A DNA stretch of 64,000 nt, taken from NCBI RefSeq assembly GCF_042652085.1, contig NZ_JBHSJF010000006.1:806001-870000 (forward strand), read 5' to 3'. Both the position numbers and the translations under genes were made by a program. The DNA is from Flaviflagellibacter deserti (GTDB taxonomy: Bacteria > Pseudomonadota > Alphaproteobacteria > Rhizobiales > Methylopilaceae). Positions 16,144 through 26,389 of this stretch are shown here, in pieces (position 1 is the first letter of the stretch; every line of letters begins with the position of its first letter). The notes under the pieces are model-generated. The model did no database searches. It saw nothing but the letters and a program-made list of their open reading frames with translations, and was not told where the DNA came from.

Positions 16144-17238
16144 TCAGCCGCGCACCAGCGGGACGATTTCCTTCTCCCACCGGGCATTCCACTCGTTCAT
16201 CACCTTCCCGAGATAGGCGAAATCGGCGAAGTAGGCGTGCTTGCCGAGCTCGTCCGGCGCGTAATACCAGCCATCGAGCTTCGGGTTGGTCTTGGCGGTC
16301 GGCTGGGTCGGTCCCGAGCCAAGATTCATGTTGTAGATTTCGTTATTCGCGGGATCGGCGAAAAAGTTCGCGAACTCGAACGCCGCCTTCTCGGGCGCGC
16401 CCTTCAGGACGCAAAAGCCTTCATTGTAGAGGAAGCCCTTGTTGTCCGGCATCCGGTTCATGATCTTCACCGGGAAGTTCTTCGCGGTCGCGAACCAGCC
16501 GCCATTGTTCCAGAAGCCGACCGAGTACTGGCCGGTCGCCATCGCATTGATGTACTCGGAATTGCTGGTGCAGATTTCGCCGATCTGACCGGCCTTGGCG
16601 AGTTCCTTCACGAACTCCCAGCCCGGCTCCGCATTCTTCTCGTCGCCCCCGCGCTGGATGGCGCAGCTGACGATGAACAGGCCCGTCAGGTTGATCGGAT
16701 ACGGCACGCAGAGCTTGCCCTTGAACTCCGGCTTCAGCAGGTCCTCGATCGACTCGAAACCGCCCGGCAGCAGGTCCTCGCGATAGCCCCAGAAGGCACC
16801 CGCCGTGCTGAGCGGGATCGTCATCTTCTGGCCGGCCGCGTTCTTCTGGATGAACTGGTCCGGGATCGTCTTGAGGTTGGTGACGATGTTCTCGTCGACC
16901 GGAACCAGCCAATCCTCCGCCATCAGCGAACGGAACACCGGGTCCCACACCGACAGCACGTTGTACTGGGTGTTCGGCCACGTCGCCTTGATCTTGGCGA
17001 CCACCGCCGCCGCACCGCCCGAATGCAGTTCCCAGGCGACCTGCGTGTCACTGGTCTGCTGGTACTTGGTGAGAAGCTGCTTGGAGACGTCGATCCACTG
17101 GGCGCCCCACTGGACGACCATGAGCCGATCCGCGGCCACCGCCGGGCGGATCATGCCGGGCGCCATCAGGCCGCCCATTGCGAGGCCGGAACCCGCGAGG
17201 GCGCCTTGCGTGAAAGTTCTGCGGGTGATCGATGACAT
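16144..17238 (-). CDS. Tat-exported solute-binding protein, PotD/spermidine-putrescine type
   Basis: A 364-residue periplasmic binding protein and the first gene of the long minus-strand operon. The N-terminus carries a twin-arginine signal (TRRTFTQGA, then a hydrophobic region ending near AVAADR), so it is probably exported folded. The body has the extracellular solute-binding family 1 pattern (LSVWDPVFRSL, then VDENIVTNLKTIPDQF and AGAFWGYREDLL). Members bind polyamines, thiamine, phosphonates or unknown organic cations. The enzymes downstream suggest a nitrogen-rich ligand. The 262-base region upstream holds two candidate control elements (17316-17324 and 17439-17461). Confidence 0.87.
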   Translation of the reverse strand: MSSITRRTFTQGALAGSGLAMGGLMAPGMIRPAVAADRLMVVQWGAQWIDVSKQLLTKYQQTSDTQVAWELHSGGAAAVVAKIKATWPNTQYNVLSVWDPVFRSLMAEDWLVPVDENIVTNLKTIPDQFIQKNAAGQKMTIPLSTAGAFWGYREDLLPGGFESIEDLLKPEFKGKLCVPYPINLTGLFIVSCAIQRGGDEKNAEPGWEFVKELAKAGQIGEICTSNSEYINAMATGQYSVGFWNNGGWFATAKNFPVKIMNRMPDNKGFLYNEGFCVLKGAPEKAAFEFANFFADPANNEIYNMNLGSGPTQPTAKTNPKLDGWYYAPDELGKHAYFADFAYLGKVMNEWNARWEKEIVPLVRG

Positions 17239-17315
17239 GACAGCCCCTCGAAAAGTCGGTTCGCACTCGATCTCGCGGGCCCGCCCTATGATTGTCGGCG
17301 GCTCGCTTTCTAAGC

Positions 17316-17324
17316 AAGTGTTTA
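17316..17324 (-). promoter_or_regulatory. TAAACACTT element upstream of the PotD-like gene
   Basis: On the minus strand this reads TAAACACTT, within a wider CTAAATAAACACTTGCTT context, about 80 bases before the binding-protein start. The same 9-mer, with 14 of 18 surrounding positions matching, occurs at 19241-19249 before the other importer. It may be a shared regulator site for the island. Confidence 0.4.
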
Positions 17325-17438
17325 TTTAGTTTGTGGGCCGGCAAGGCTCGCGTAAAGACGATAAAACGATCATCGCCATCAACGTCAAAGCGTTGTTTCT
17401 AAATGGGTTCTATTGACAGAACAGCAGCCCGCATCGGG

Positions 17439-17461
17439 ATTGTGCAGCATGCCTGCACAAT
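17439..17461. promoter_or_regulatory. 23-bp palindrome between gntR and the transporter operon
   Basis: Perfect 9-base arms ATTGTGCAG and CTGCACAAT surround CATGC. It lies just past the 3' end of gntR and about 200 bases upstream of the PotD-like gene. A related half-site (CTGCACA) follows at 17467-17473. A candidate minus-strand promoter lies downstream of it (TTGACG, 17-base gap, TTTATC). It is a plausible operator for the adjacent GntR regulator. Confidence 0.5.
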
Positions 17462-17500
17462 AATTCTGCACACCCGAACCGAGCCGAATGCAGCTAGCCG

Positions 17501-18208
17501 CTAGACGCCCGAACGGCCCGCATCCTGGTCGCGCAGCGCCTTCAGCACCGCCTCGCCCGTCAGGCGATTATGCTCTTCCAGCCGCTCGGCCAAATCGAGT
17601 CTCGCGCCCGCACGAAACGCCACCATGATGCCCTCGTGCTCGATGAAGGATTGGTCGAGCCGGTCGAGATTCTGGTTGACCGCGAACCGGAGCCTCAGGA
17701 TCCGCTTCTGCAGATTGTCGTAGGTCTGCAGCAGCACCGGGTTTCCCGCCGCCTTTGCAAGGCAGTGATGAAACTCCTGGTTCAGCCCCGTATAGGCGAC
17801 CGGGTTGCGGTGGGTTTCGGCGGCGCCGAGATCGGCGTGGACGCGCTCCAACCGGGCGCGATCCTCGGCCCGGGAGCGTACCACCGACAGCAATCCGATC
17901 TGACGCTCGATCGCGCCCTTGAACTCGAACACATGCGCGATCTCGACGGGATCGATCGGCGCGACGACGGATCCGCGATTGGGGCGCAGCTCGATGAACC
18001 CTTCCGCGGCGAGTACCTTGAGCGCCTCGCGCAGCGGCGTTCGCGACACGCTGAATCGGCGGCAGAGATCGGCCTCGGAGATGCGCGCACCGCTCGGCAG
18101 TTCGCCGCTGAGCAGAAGCCCGCGCAATTTGCCGACGACCTGGCCGTGCAGGGTGCTGGCGCCTTCCTCGAGCGCGATCTCGGCGTCGGAAGGATCGTCA
18201 TGCAACAT
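17501..18208 (-). CDS. GntR/FadR-family (FCD) transcriptional regulator
   Basis: A 235-residue regulator. The N-terminal winged helix (about 20-88) includes GARISEADLCRRFSVSRTPLREAL and the wing FIELRPNRGSVV. The C-terminal FCD helical domain carries the His-rich ligand or metal site (NQEFHHCL, EHEGIM, EEHNRL). Regulators of this group usually sense organic acids. It starts 3 bases after the decarboxylase-like gene and is read towards the transporter operon, and it is well placed to control both blocks of the island. Confidence 0.88.
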   Translation of the reverse strand: MLHDDPSDAEIALEEGASTLHGQVVGKLRGLLLSGELPSGARISEADLCRRFSVSRTPLREALKVLAAEGFIELRPNRGSVVAPIDPVEIAHVFEFKGAIERQIGLLSVVRSRAEDRARLERVHADLGAAETHRNPVAYTGLNQEFHHCLAKAAGNPVLLQTYDNLQKRILRLRFAVNQNLDRLDQSFIEHEGIMVAFRAGARLDLAERLEEHNRLTGEAVLKALRDQDAGRSGV

Positions 18209-18211
18209 GGG

Positions 18212-18994
18212 TCAAGCTTCCGCCGGGGAGCGCGCTGAGATGCGCCCGTCATCGGCGAACATCGTGCCGAAGCGCGCCAGCGGCGCCATCGAGACGCCGA
18301 GCGCGCGAAGGCAACCCCAGAGCGTGAACGAAACGGAATCGAACACCGGCACACCGGTCCGGCGCTCGACCTCGGCTCCGACGATCGCGCCGCGCATATT
18401 GGTGCACACGATGGCGATCGCATCCGGCTTCGCTGTCGCCACGTCCTCGCACATCGCCTCGATGGTCTGCTCGGAGACCTCCGCGAACGAGAAATTGTCG
18501 GACAGCCCGCTGTGGCGGCGCGCGACCGTTGAGATGCCGATCCGGGCATAATTGCCGGCGATCTTCTCCTCGACATCCGCCGTGTAGGGCGTGACGAGGG
18601 CGATGCGCTCGACGCCGCGCTCCGCGAGCAGCCGGTTCAGGCTGAGGATGGCGCTCGTCGCCGGAACGCCGGTACGGCTCTCGATCGCGTCGCAGAGCCT
18701 CTGATCGGTATCGAAACCCAGCCAACTGGCCGAGGTCCCGTTCCAGGCCAGCACGTCCGGCCGCGCATCGGCCAGAAGGTCGGCCGCGGACAGGATCGGC
18801 TCCTGCTTGAACTGCTCGTTCGCATCCTCGTCGAGCGCGATCCGCGTCACCCTGAAGCGCCCGAAATGTGCGGTCACGTCCGGGAAAAGCGGCTGCAGCA
18901 ACAACGACGTATAGGGCTCGAGCACGGTGTTGGAAGAGGGCGTCAGCATCCCGATCAACCGCGTCGAGACGGCGAGACTGGACTCATTTTGCAT
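18212..18994 (-). CDS. Arylmalonate-decarboxylase-like member of the Asp/Glu racemase superfamily
   Basis: A 260-residue protein with the superfamily opening LTPSSNTVLEP and the closing Cys motif VCTNMRG. The racemase/isomerase subgroup has two catalytic cysteines. Here the first position is Gly86 (NGTSAS) and only Cys197 remains. Together with T87, S88 and Y137 this reproduces the arrangement of arylmalonate decarboxylase (G74, T75, S76, Y126, C188), with nearly the same spacing. That predicts decarboxylation of a malonate-like diacid rather than racemisation or cis-trans isomerisation. Databases will probably name it maleate isomerase or aspartate/glutamate racemase. It heads a pair with gntR and is divergent from the dipeptide-type importer. 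Confidence 0.75.
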   Translation of the reverse strand: MQNESSLAVSTRLIGMLTPSSNTVLEPYTSLLLQPLFPDVTAHFGRFRVTRIALDEDANEQFKQEPILSAADLLADARPDVLAWNGTSASWLGFDTDQRLCDAIESRTGVPATSAILSLNRLLAERGVERIALVTPYTADVEEKIAGNYARIGISTVARRHSGLSDNFSFAEVSEQTIEAMCEDVATAKPDAIAIVCTNMRGAIVGAEVERRTGVPVFDSVSFTLWGCLRALGVSMAPLARFGTMFADDGRISARSPAEA

Positions 18995-19306
18995 TCAATA
19001 CTCGCCTTTCTTGGCGCTCCGGATCGACTCGGTCGGTCACGATTTTCCCGACCTATACGGCGGTAACGCCACGATCGGAAGCACTCATTTCGTATGCCGT
19101 ACGTACGGCCTAAGTGCCCGCATAATCAATTGCATGCACTTGAAAAATTGCACAACGATGAGGCGCGCCGTGATGCCGTATTCGGCAAAACCCGGGCGTC
19201 GCGTCTCTGGGAGAGGAATGCCTAGATTTTGATATTTAAGTAAACACTTAATTGTCGCACGATTGCCGCGCAATTGAATTCAGAAGTCCGTCCTGGAGTT
19301 CCGCCA
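18995..19306. promoter_or_regulatory. 312-bp divergent promoter region between the two catabolic blocks
   Basis: No gene is credible here. It separates the minus-strand decarboxylase-gntR pair from the plus-strand importer. It contains a perfect 14-base palindrome GCCGTACGTACGGC at 19096-19109, a 16-base inverted repeat TTAAGT-AAAC-ACTTAA at 19236-19251, and a TTGCACAA half-site around 19147-19155 resembling one arm of the palindrome at 17439. The right part is AT-rich, as expected for promoters. Confidence 0.55.
19236..19251 (+). promoter_or_regulatory. Inverted repeat with TAAACACTT upstream of the importer operon
   Basis: TTAAGT and ACTTAA flank AAAC, 55 bases before the binding-protein start. 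The embedded TAAACACTT matches the element at 17316-17324 in front of the other importer. Confidence 0.4.
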
Positions 19307-20899
19307 ATGCGCTTCCCGATCCTGCTCACCTCGGTCCTTTCCGCAGTCCTGCTGGCCTCCTCCCCGAGCACGGCTCAGGCGCCTGCAGGCGGCGGCAAGG
19401 TCTTCCGCTACGCCTATCGTGTCGATCCCGCCTCGCTCGATCCGCACGCGCTGGCCGAGACCTTCACCCTGTCATGGCTCGGCCAGGTCTATGAGCCGTT
19501 GGTCGGGCGCGGGAAAAACCTCGAACTCGTCCCGGCACTCGCCACCAAATGGGAGCAGCCCGAACCGAATGTCTGGCGCTTCCACCTGCGCACGGGCGTC
19601 AAGTTCGCCGACGGCTCACCGTTCACCGCCGACGACGTGGTCTTCTCGCTGCAACGCGTGAAAAAGGACGGCTCGGACATGGCCTACACCGTCGCCTCGG
19701 TCACCGAGATCAAGAAGGTTGACGACTTCACCGTCGATCTGGTGATGGCCAAGCCGAACCCGATCCTGCCGGTCCAGACCACCTCGACCTACATCATGAG
19801 CAAGGCCTGGGCGGAGAAAAACGGCGCCACCGCGCCGGCGAGCGTCAAGGCAAAGGTCGAGAACTTCGCGTCGAACAACGCCAACGGCACCGGCCCGTTC
19901 AAGATCGAATCCCGCCAGGCCGGCGTGCGCACCATCCTCGTCCCGAACAAGGAATGGTGGGGCGAGAAGGAAACCAATGTCGATCAGGTGGTCTTTACGC
20001 CAATCCAGGCCGACACAACCCGTGTCGCGGCCCTGCTCTCCGGCGAGGTCGACATGATCTATCCGGTGCCGCAGCAGGACGCCGCGCGTATCGACGGGAC
20101 CGGCACCTACCAGGTCCTCAAGGGCGCCGAACTGCGCACGATGTTCCTCAACATGGACCAGAAGCGCGACGAGCTTCTGAACTCCGACGTCAAGGGCAAG
20201 AACCCGTTCAAGGACCGCCGTGTCCGCCAGGCGATCTACCAGGCCATCGACGTCAATGCGATCCGCGACCGGGTCATGGGTGGCACGTCACGCGTTGCCG
20301 GAACCATGATCGCGCCCGGCATAAATGGCTATGACGCCAAGCTCGACACCCGGATCCCCTATGATGCGGACGCCGCGAAGAAGCTTCTCGCCGATGCCGG
20401 TTATCCGAACGGCTTCTCGTTCGGCATGGACTGCTCGAACGACCGCTACGTGAACGACGAGCGCATCTGCCAGGCCATCGTCGGCATGCTGGCCCGCGTC
20501 GGCCTCAAGGTGACGTTGAATGCGCAGACCCGCACCAAGTTCTTCGAGAAGGTGCTGGCCCGCGACACCTCGTTCGCGATGCTCGGCTGGCAGCCGCTCA
20601 GCTATGACGCGCACTCGACCCTGCAGGATACGATGAACACGCCGGTCGACAAGGTCGGCACCTACAATGTCGGCAATTACTCGAACCACGCGATCGATAA
20701 GCTGACGATGGAGATCGAGACCGAGATCGATCCGGCCAAGCGTTCGGCGCTGATCGCCGAGGCGATGACGCTCGACAAGGATGATTTCGGCCACATCCCG
20801 GTCCATCAGGCGGGACTGGCATGGGGCGTGAAGAAGGGCGTCAGCGTCGTGCTGCGGTCCGACGACAGCCTCGAGCTGAAATGGGTCAAGCTCGACTGA
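19307..20899 (+). CDS. Dipeptide/oligopeptide-type ABC solute-binding protein
   Basis: A 530-residue family 5 binding protein. The start at ATG 19307 is preferred because it has a CTGGAG ribosome site 9 bases upstream and yields a good Sec signal peptide (about residues 1-25, ending STAQA). The mature chain shows the family 5 pattern (YRVDPASLDPHALAETF, then WRFHLRTGVKFADGSPF, and IYQAIDVNAIRDRVM). These proteins bind peptides, opines, nickel or glycosides. The neighbouring amidohydrolase suggests an amide or N-heterocyclic compound. First gene of a six-to-seven-gene plus-strand operon. Confidence 0.9.
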   Translation: MRFPILLTSVLSAVLLASSPSTAQAPAGGGKVFRYAYRVDPASLDPHALAETFTLSWLGQVYEPLVGRGKNLELVPALATKWEQPEPNVWRFHLRTGVKFADGSPFTADDVVFSLQRVKKDGSDMAYTVASVTEIKKVDDFTVDLVMAKPNPILPVQTTSTYIMSKAWAEKNGATAPASVKAKVENFASNNANGTGPFKIESRQAGVRTILVPNKEWWGEKETNVDQVVFTPIQADTTRVAALLSGEVDMIYPVPQQDAARIDGTGTYQVLKGAELRTMFLNMDQKRDELLNSDVKGKNPFKDRRVRQAIYQAIDVNAIRDRVMGGTSRVAGTMIAPGINGYDAKLDTRIPYDADAAKKLLADAGYPNGFSFGMDCSNDRYVNDERICQAIVGMLARVGLKVTLNAQTRTKFFEKVLARDTSFAMLGWQPLSYDAHSTLQDTMNTPVDKVGTYNVGNYSNHAIDKLTMEIETEIDPAKRSALIAEAMTLDKDDFGHIPVHQAGLAWGVKKGVSVVLRSDDSLELKWVKLD

Positions 20900-20919
20900 C
20901 GCCATAACAGGGGCCGGCC

Positions 20920-21903
20920 ATGGGCTTTCTCATCAGCAGACTGGGACAGACTATTCTTGTCCTGTTCGTGGCCGCCTTCGTCAGCTTCGCCCTGTTCCGC
21001 TATGTCGGCGACCCGGTCAACAACATGGTGGGACAGGCGGCGAGCCTCGCGGATCGCGAGGCCATGAGGCAGGCCCTGGGCCTTGACGATCCGACCCTCC
21101 TGCAGTTCGGCCGCTTCGTCGGCCAGGCGGTGCAGGGAGATTTCGGCATCTCCTACCGGTTCGGCCAGCCGGTCGCCCAGCTCCTCGCGGAACGCTTCCC
21201 CGCCACTCTGGAACTCTCGATCGTCGCGATGATCATCGCGACCGGGCTCGGCATTCCGCTCGGTGTCTGGACCGCACTCCATCGCGGCAGCTGGATCGCC
21301 CAGGCCCTCCTCACCCTATCCCTGATCGGCGTCGCATTGCCGACCTTCCTCATCGGCATCGTGCTGATCCTGGTCTTCTCCGTCTGGCTCGGCTGGCTGC
21401 CCTCGTTCGGTCGCGGCGAGGTCGTGTCCATCGGGGGCTGGACCACGGGCCTCCTGACATGGACCGGCATCAAGGCGCTGATCCTGCCAAGCATCACGCT
21501 CGGCGTATTCCAGCTCACCCTGATCATGCGGCTGGCGCGCGCCGAAATGCTGGAGATCATGCGCTCGGATTTCATCCGCTTCGCCAAGGCGCGCGGCCTG
21601 CGCCGCCGCACGATTGAATACGGCCACGCGCTGCGCAACACGCTCGTGCCGGTGGTCACCATTGTCGGGCTGCAGTTTGGCAACGTCTTCGCGTTCTCGA
21701 TCATCGTCGAGACCGTGTTCCAGTGGCCGGGTCTGGGTCTCCTGATCATCCAGGCCATCCAGTTCGCCGACGTGCCGCTGCTGGCCGCCTATCTCGTCCT
21801 GATCGCGTTCTGCTTCGCGGTGATCAACCTCGCCGTCGACGTGCTCTACGCCTGGATCGACCCGCGCGTCCGGGCCGCCGGCATGGGGCGGAGCGCGGCA
21901 TGA
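20920..21903 (+). CDS. ABC permease, DppB-like
   Basis: A 327-residue membrane permease that opens with the DppB-type first segment (GFLISRLGQTILVLFVAAFV) and has six hydrophobic segments. The EAA-type loop reads RSDFIRFAKARGLRRRTIEYGHALRN. It follows the binding protein by 20 bases and overlaps the next permease by 4 bases (ATGA). Confidence 0.9.
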   Translation: MGFLISRLGQTILVLFVAAFVSFALFRYVGDPVNNMVGQAASLADREAMRQALGLDDPTLLQFGRFVGQAVQGDFGISYRFGQPVAQLLAERFPATLELSIVAMIIATGLGIPLGVWTALHRGSWIAQALLTLSLIGVALPTFLIGIVLILVFSVWLGWLPSFGRGEVVSIGGWTTGLLTWTGIKALILPSITLGVFQLTLIMRLARAEMLEIMRSDFIRFAKARGLRRRTIEYGHALRNTLVPVVTIVGLQFGNVFAFSIIVETVFQWPGLGLLIIQAIQFADVPLLAAYLVLIAFCFAVINLAVDVLYAWIDPRVRAAGMGRSAA

Positions 21904-22838
21904 GCACGACCGATCGATCGAACGGCATGATTCCGTCGCGCTGGTGGGACAGCGACATCCTCTATCGCTTCCGCCGCTCACCGGTCGCGGTCGTTTCCGG
22001 GATCGTCACCATCGCCCTCATCGCCGCGGCGATCGGCGCCGACGTCATCGCCCCGTTCGATGCGTTCGATCCGGCCACCGCGAACGTCATCGACGCGCGC
22101 CTGCCGCCGGGCAGCGAGGGCATCTATGGCGACATCTACCTGCTCGGCACCGACCCGCAGGGGCGCGACATGCTGTCGGCAATGATCTACGGGCTGCAGA
22201 CATCGCTGGTCGTCGGCCTGTCCAGCATCGCGCTGGCGGCCTTCGTAGGCGTCCTGCTCGGCCTGCTCGCCGGCTATTTCGGCGGCATGCTCGACGCACT
22301 GATCATGCGGATCGCCGACGTCCAGCTCAGTTTCCCGGCCATCCTGATCGCGCTTCTGATCGACGGCGTCACCCGCACGGCCCTGTCCCGCGAGACGCAT
22401 GAGCGCTTGGCGGTGCCGATCCTCATCGCCGCCATCGCCGCCTCGTTCTGGGTGCAATACGCTCGCACCGTCCGCAGCCTGGTCCTGACCGAGCGCGGCC
22501 GGGAATATGTCCTCGCGGCGAAGGTAACCGGGGTCAGCACGACGCGTATCCTCGCCTCCCACATCCTGCCGAACGTCCTTGGTCCGGTCCTCGTCATCGC
22601 CACCATCAACCTGGCGCTGGCGATCCTCACCGAGGCGACCCTGTCCTTCCTCGGTGTCGGCATCCCGTCGACCCAGCCCTCGCTCGGCTCGCTGGTCCGG
22701 ATCGGCAACGAGTTCATCTTCTCGGGCGACTGGTGGATCAGCGCTTGTCCCGGTGCCCTGCTCGTCATCCTGTCGCTCTCGGTCAATCTGTTCGGCGATT
22801 GGCTGCGCGACGCGCTGAATCCAAAGCTCAACGCATGA
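21900..22838 (+). CDS. ABC permease, DppC-like
   Basis: A 312-residue permease. The ATG at 21900 lies in an ATGA overlap with the DppB-like stop, and the reading frame upstream of it is a shadow of that gene. The N-terminal OppC-type segment (YRFRRSPVAVVSGIVTIALI), the periplasmic LLGTDPQGRDMLSAMIYG and the EAA loop GREYVLAAKVTGVSTTRILASHILPN are typical. Confidence 0.9.
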   Translation: MSTTDRSNGMIPSRWWDSDILYRFRRSPVAVVSGIVTIALIAAAIGADVIAPFDAFDPATANVIDARLPPGSEGIYGDIYLLGTDPQGRDMLSAMIYGLQTSLVVGLSSIALAAFVGVLLGLLAGYFGGMLDALIMRIADVQLSFPAILIALLIDGVTRTALSRETHERLAVPILIAAIAASFWVQYARTVRSLVLTERGREYVLAAKVTGVSTTRILASHILPNVLGPVLVIATINLALAILTEATLSFLGVGIPSTQPSLGSLVRIGNEFIFSGDWWISACPGALLVILSLSVNLFGDWLRDALNPKLNA

Positions 22839-23820
22839 GCGCGCTCCTCGAAGTCGAGAACCTCCGGGTCGAGATCGCCGCGCGGGCACGCCGGCTGGTC
22901 GCAATCGACGACGTCTCGTTCTCCATTCCCGAAGGCGAAGTCCTCGGCGTCGTCGGCGAGTCCGGGGCCGGCAAGTCGGTCACCGGCACCGCCATTCTCG
23001 GCCTGCTCGAACGCCCGGCCTACCAAGCCGGCGGACGCATCGTCTTCCGCGGCAACCGCATCGACAATCTCGACGGCGAGGCGATGCGCGCGCTGCGCGG
23101 CCGCGAGATCGCCGCCGTGTTCCAGGACCCGCTGACCAGCCTCGACCCGCTGATGACGATCGGCGCGCAGCTCGTCGAGACCATGTTGACCCACCTCCCG
23201 ATCGACCGGCAGGAAGCATGGACGCGCGCCCATCGCCTGCTGGCGGAGGTCGGTATCCCCGCGCCTCGCGAACGGCTGCAGAGCTACCCGCACGAACTCT
23301 CCGGCGGGATGCGGCAGCGCGTCGTGCTGGCCCTCGCCTTCTGCTGCGAGCCGAAACTCATCATCGCCGACGAGCCGACCACCGCGCTCGACGTCTCGAT
23401 CCAGGCGCAGGTGCTCGACCTCCTGAAGCGCATGTGCCGCGAGCGCGGCACGGCGGTGATGCTGGTGACGCACGACATGGGCGTCATCGCCGAGGCAGCC
23501 GATCGCGTGGCGGTGATGTATGCCGGGCGGCTCGTCGAGATAGGCCCGACCTCCGAAATCCTGCGCGCCGCCGCCCATCCCTACACGCAGGGCCTGATGG
23601 CCTCGATTCCGACCATGCGGCGTCGCGGCGGCGATCTGCTGCAGATTCCCGGCTCGATGCCGCGGCCGGACGCGCCGGTCCCGGGATGCGCGTTCCATCC
23701 GCGCTGCTCGCACGTCATGGACCGCTGCCGTTCCGAACGACCGTCGAGCTTCGTCTCCGGCGCGTCCCTGGCCGCATGCTGGCTGGCCGAACATGGCGCG
23801 CCCGCCGCGAGGCCGCGCCC

Positions 23821-23824
<4 letters not shown>
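22835..23824 (+). CDS. ABC importer ATPase, DppD-like
   Basis: A 329-residue ATPase: Walker A GESGAGKSVT, Q-loop VFQDPLTSLDPLM, signature LSGGMRQR, Walker B LIIADEPTTALD, His in VTHDMGV, and the C-terminal oligopeptide-transporter tail with the CAFHPRCSHVMDRC cysteine motif, a possible Fe-S site in this family. It starts at the ATG at 22835 in an ATGA overlap. Confidence 0.9.
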
Positions 23825-24869
<1,045 letters not shown>

Positions 24870-24873
<4 letters not shown>

Positions 24874-26369
24874 AGAAGACGATCATCGGTTGCCTTGCTC
24901 TGATCGGCGAGGACGCCCGCCCCTCTGATGGCCCCGTGGATATCGAGATCGACGGCCGGCTCATCACGGACATCCGCCCGCGCGGCGCGAAACAGCCTGA
25001 GGGCGAGGTGATCCCCGCTCAAGACCATCTCGTCGCGGCTGGCCTCATCAACGGCCACCACCACAGCCATGAGGGCTTCTACAAGGGCCGCAAGGACAAC
25101 CTGCCGCTCGAACTCTGGATGAACTATGTGCGGCCGCTGAAGCCGATCGAGCTGACCCCGCGCGACGTCTATCTGCGCACCATGATCGGCGCGATCGAGG
25201 CCGTCCGCAGCGGCACCACCACGCTCTGCGACGACACCAATCAGAGTCCGCGCATACGACCGGAGCATGTCGAGCAGGTGTTCCAGGCCTATGAGGACAT
25301 CGGCATCCGCGCCAATGTCGGCATCACCCTGTTCGACCGGCCATTCTTCCGCGCCGTTCCCTTCGTCGACGAGGAGTTTCCGCCGGATCTGCTGGCGGAA
25401 TTCGACAGCACCCGGATGTATTCCGGCGACGAACTCCTGTCCTTCGCACGCGGGCTGGCGAAGACGCGCAATCCGGCGGACCACCGCGTCGCCTACATGG
25501 CCGCGCCGTCCGCTCCCCAGCGCTGCACCGAGAAATTCCTGCGCGACGTGCGGCGGATGGCCGACGAGTTCGACCTGCCGCTGATGATCCACGTCCAGGA
25601 GACGCGGATGCAAGTCGTGACCGGGCAGCTCTTCTATGGCTCGACCATGGTCGAATATCTTGAGCGCATTGGCTTCATGAAGCCGAAGACCGCGTTCATC
25701 CACGGCATCTGGCTCAACCCGCGCGAGATCGAGATTCTCGCCCGCACCGGTGTCAGCATCCAACACAATCCGCCATCGAACCTGAAGGTTGGCTCCGGCC
25801 TCGCCCCGATCCGCGCGCTTCTCGATGCCGGCGTCAATGTCAGCATGGGCACCGACGGCTGCGGCTCGATCGAGGGCACCGACATGCAGAACGCGCTCTA
25901 TCTGACCGGGCTTCTGCAGAAGCTGCGCGGCGACCACACCGGCTGGGTCGGCGCGACGGAAGCTCTCTATGCCGCTACCATGGGCGGCGCCCGCGCGCTC
26001 GGGCGCGACAAGGAACTGGGCGCGGTCGAGACCGGCCGCATCGCCGATCTCGTTGGCTACCGCCTCGACACGATCCCGTTCGCGCCGCTCAACAACCCGG
26101 TTCAGCAGCTCGTCTACGCCGCCGGCCGCGCCGAGGTCGATCTTGTTCTGGTCGACGGCGAGGTGATCGAGCGCGACGGAAAGCTGACCCGCATCGACGA
26201 GGCGGCGATCATCGACGAAATCCGCGAGGCGCATGCCCGGATCGAGCCACAATTGTCGGCCTCGGAAGCCGATGTCGAGCGGATGGTGCCGCACTATGAG
26301 CGCATCTACCGCCGCTGCCAGTGCATGGACATCGCGGCCGACACCTATCCCGCTCGCTTCAGTCACTGA
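24870..26369 (+). CDS. Amidohydrolase-superfamily enzyme of the plus-strand block
   Basis: A 499-residue amidohydrolase starting with GTG at 24870 inside a GTGA overlap with the DppF-like ATPase, so import and hydrolysis are coupled. Metal ligands appear as H63 and H65 (NGHHHSHEG), a His in MIHVQETR, one in FIHGIWLN and Asp in MGTDGCGS. The short beta-domain is intact (ETGRIADLVGYRLD). The group includes deaminases and chlorohydrolases of heterocycles. It is the fourth amidohydrolase in the island and the only one on this strand, so it may act on the substrate brought in by the dipeptide-type importer. Confidence 0.85.
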
Positions 26370-26389
26370 ACCCGTCGCAAGGAACGCCG

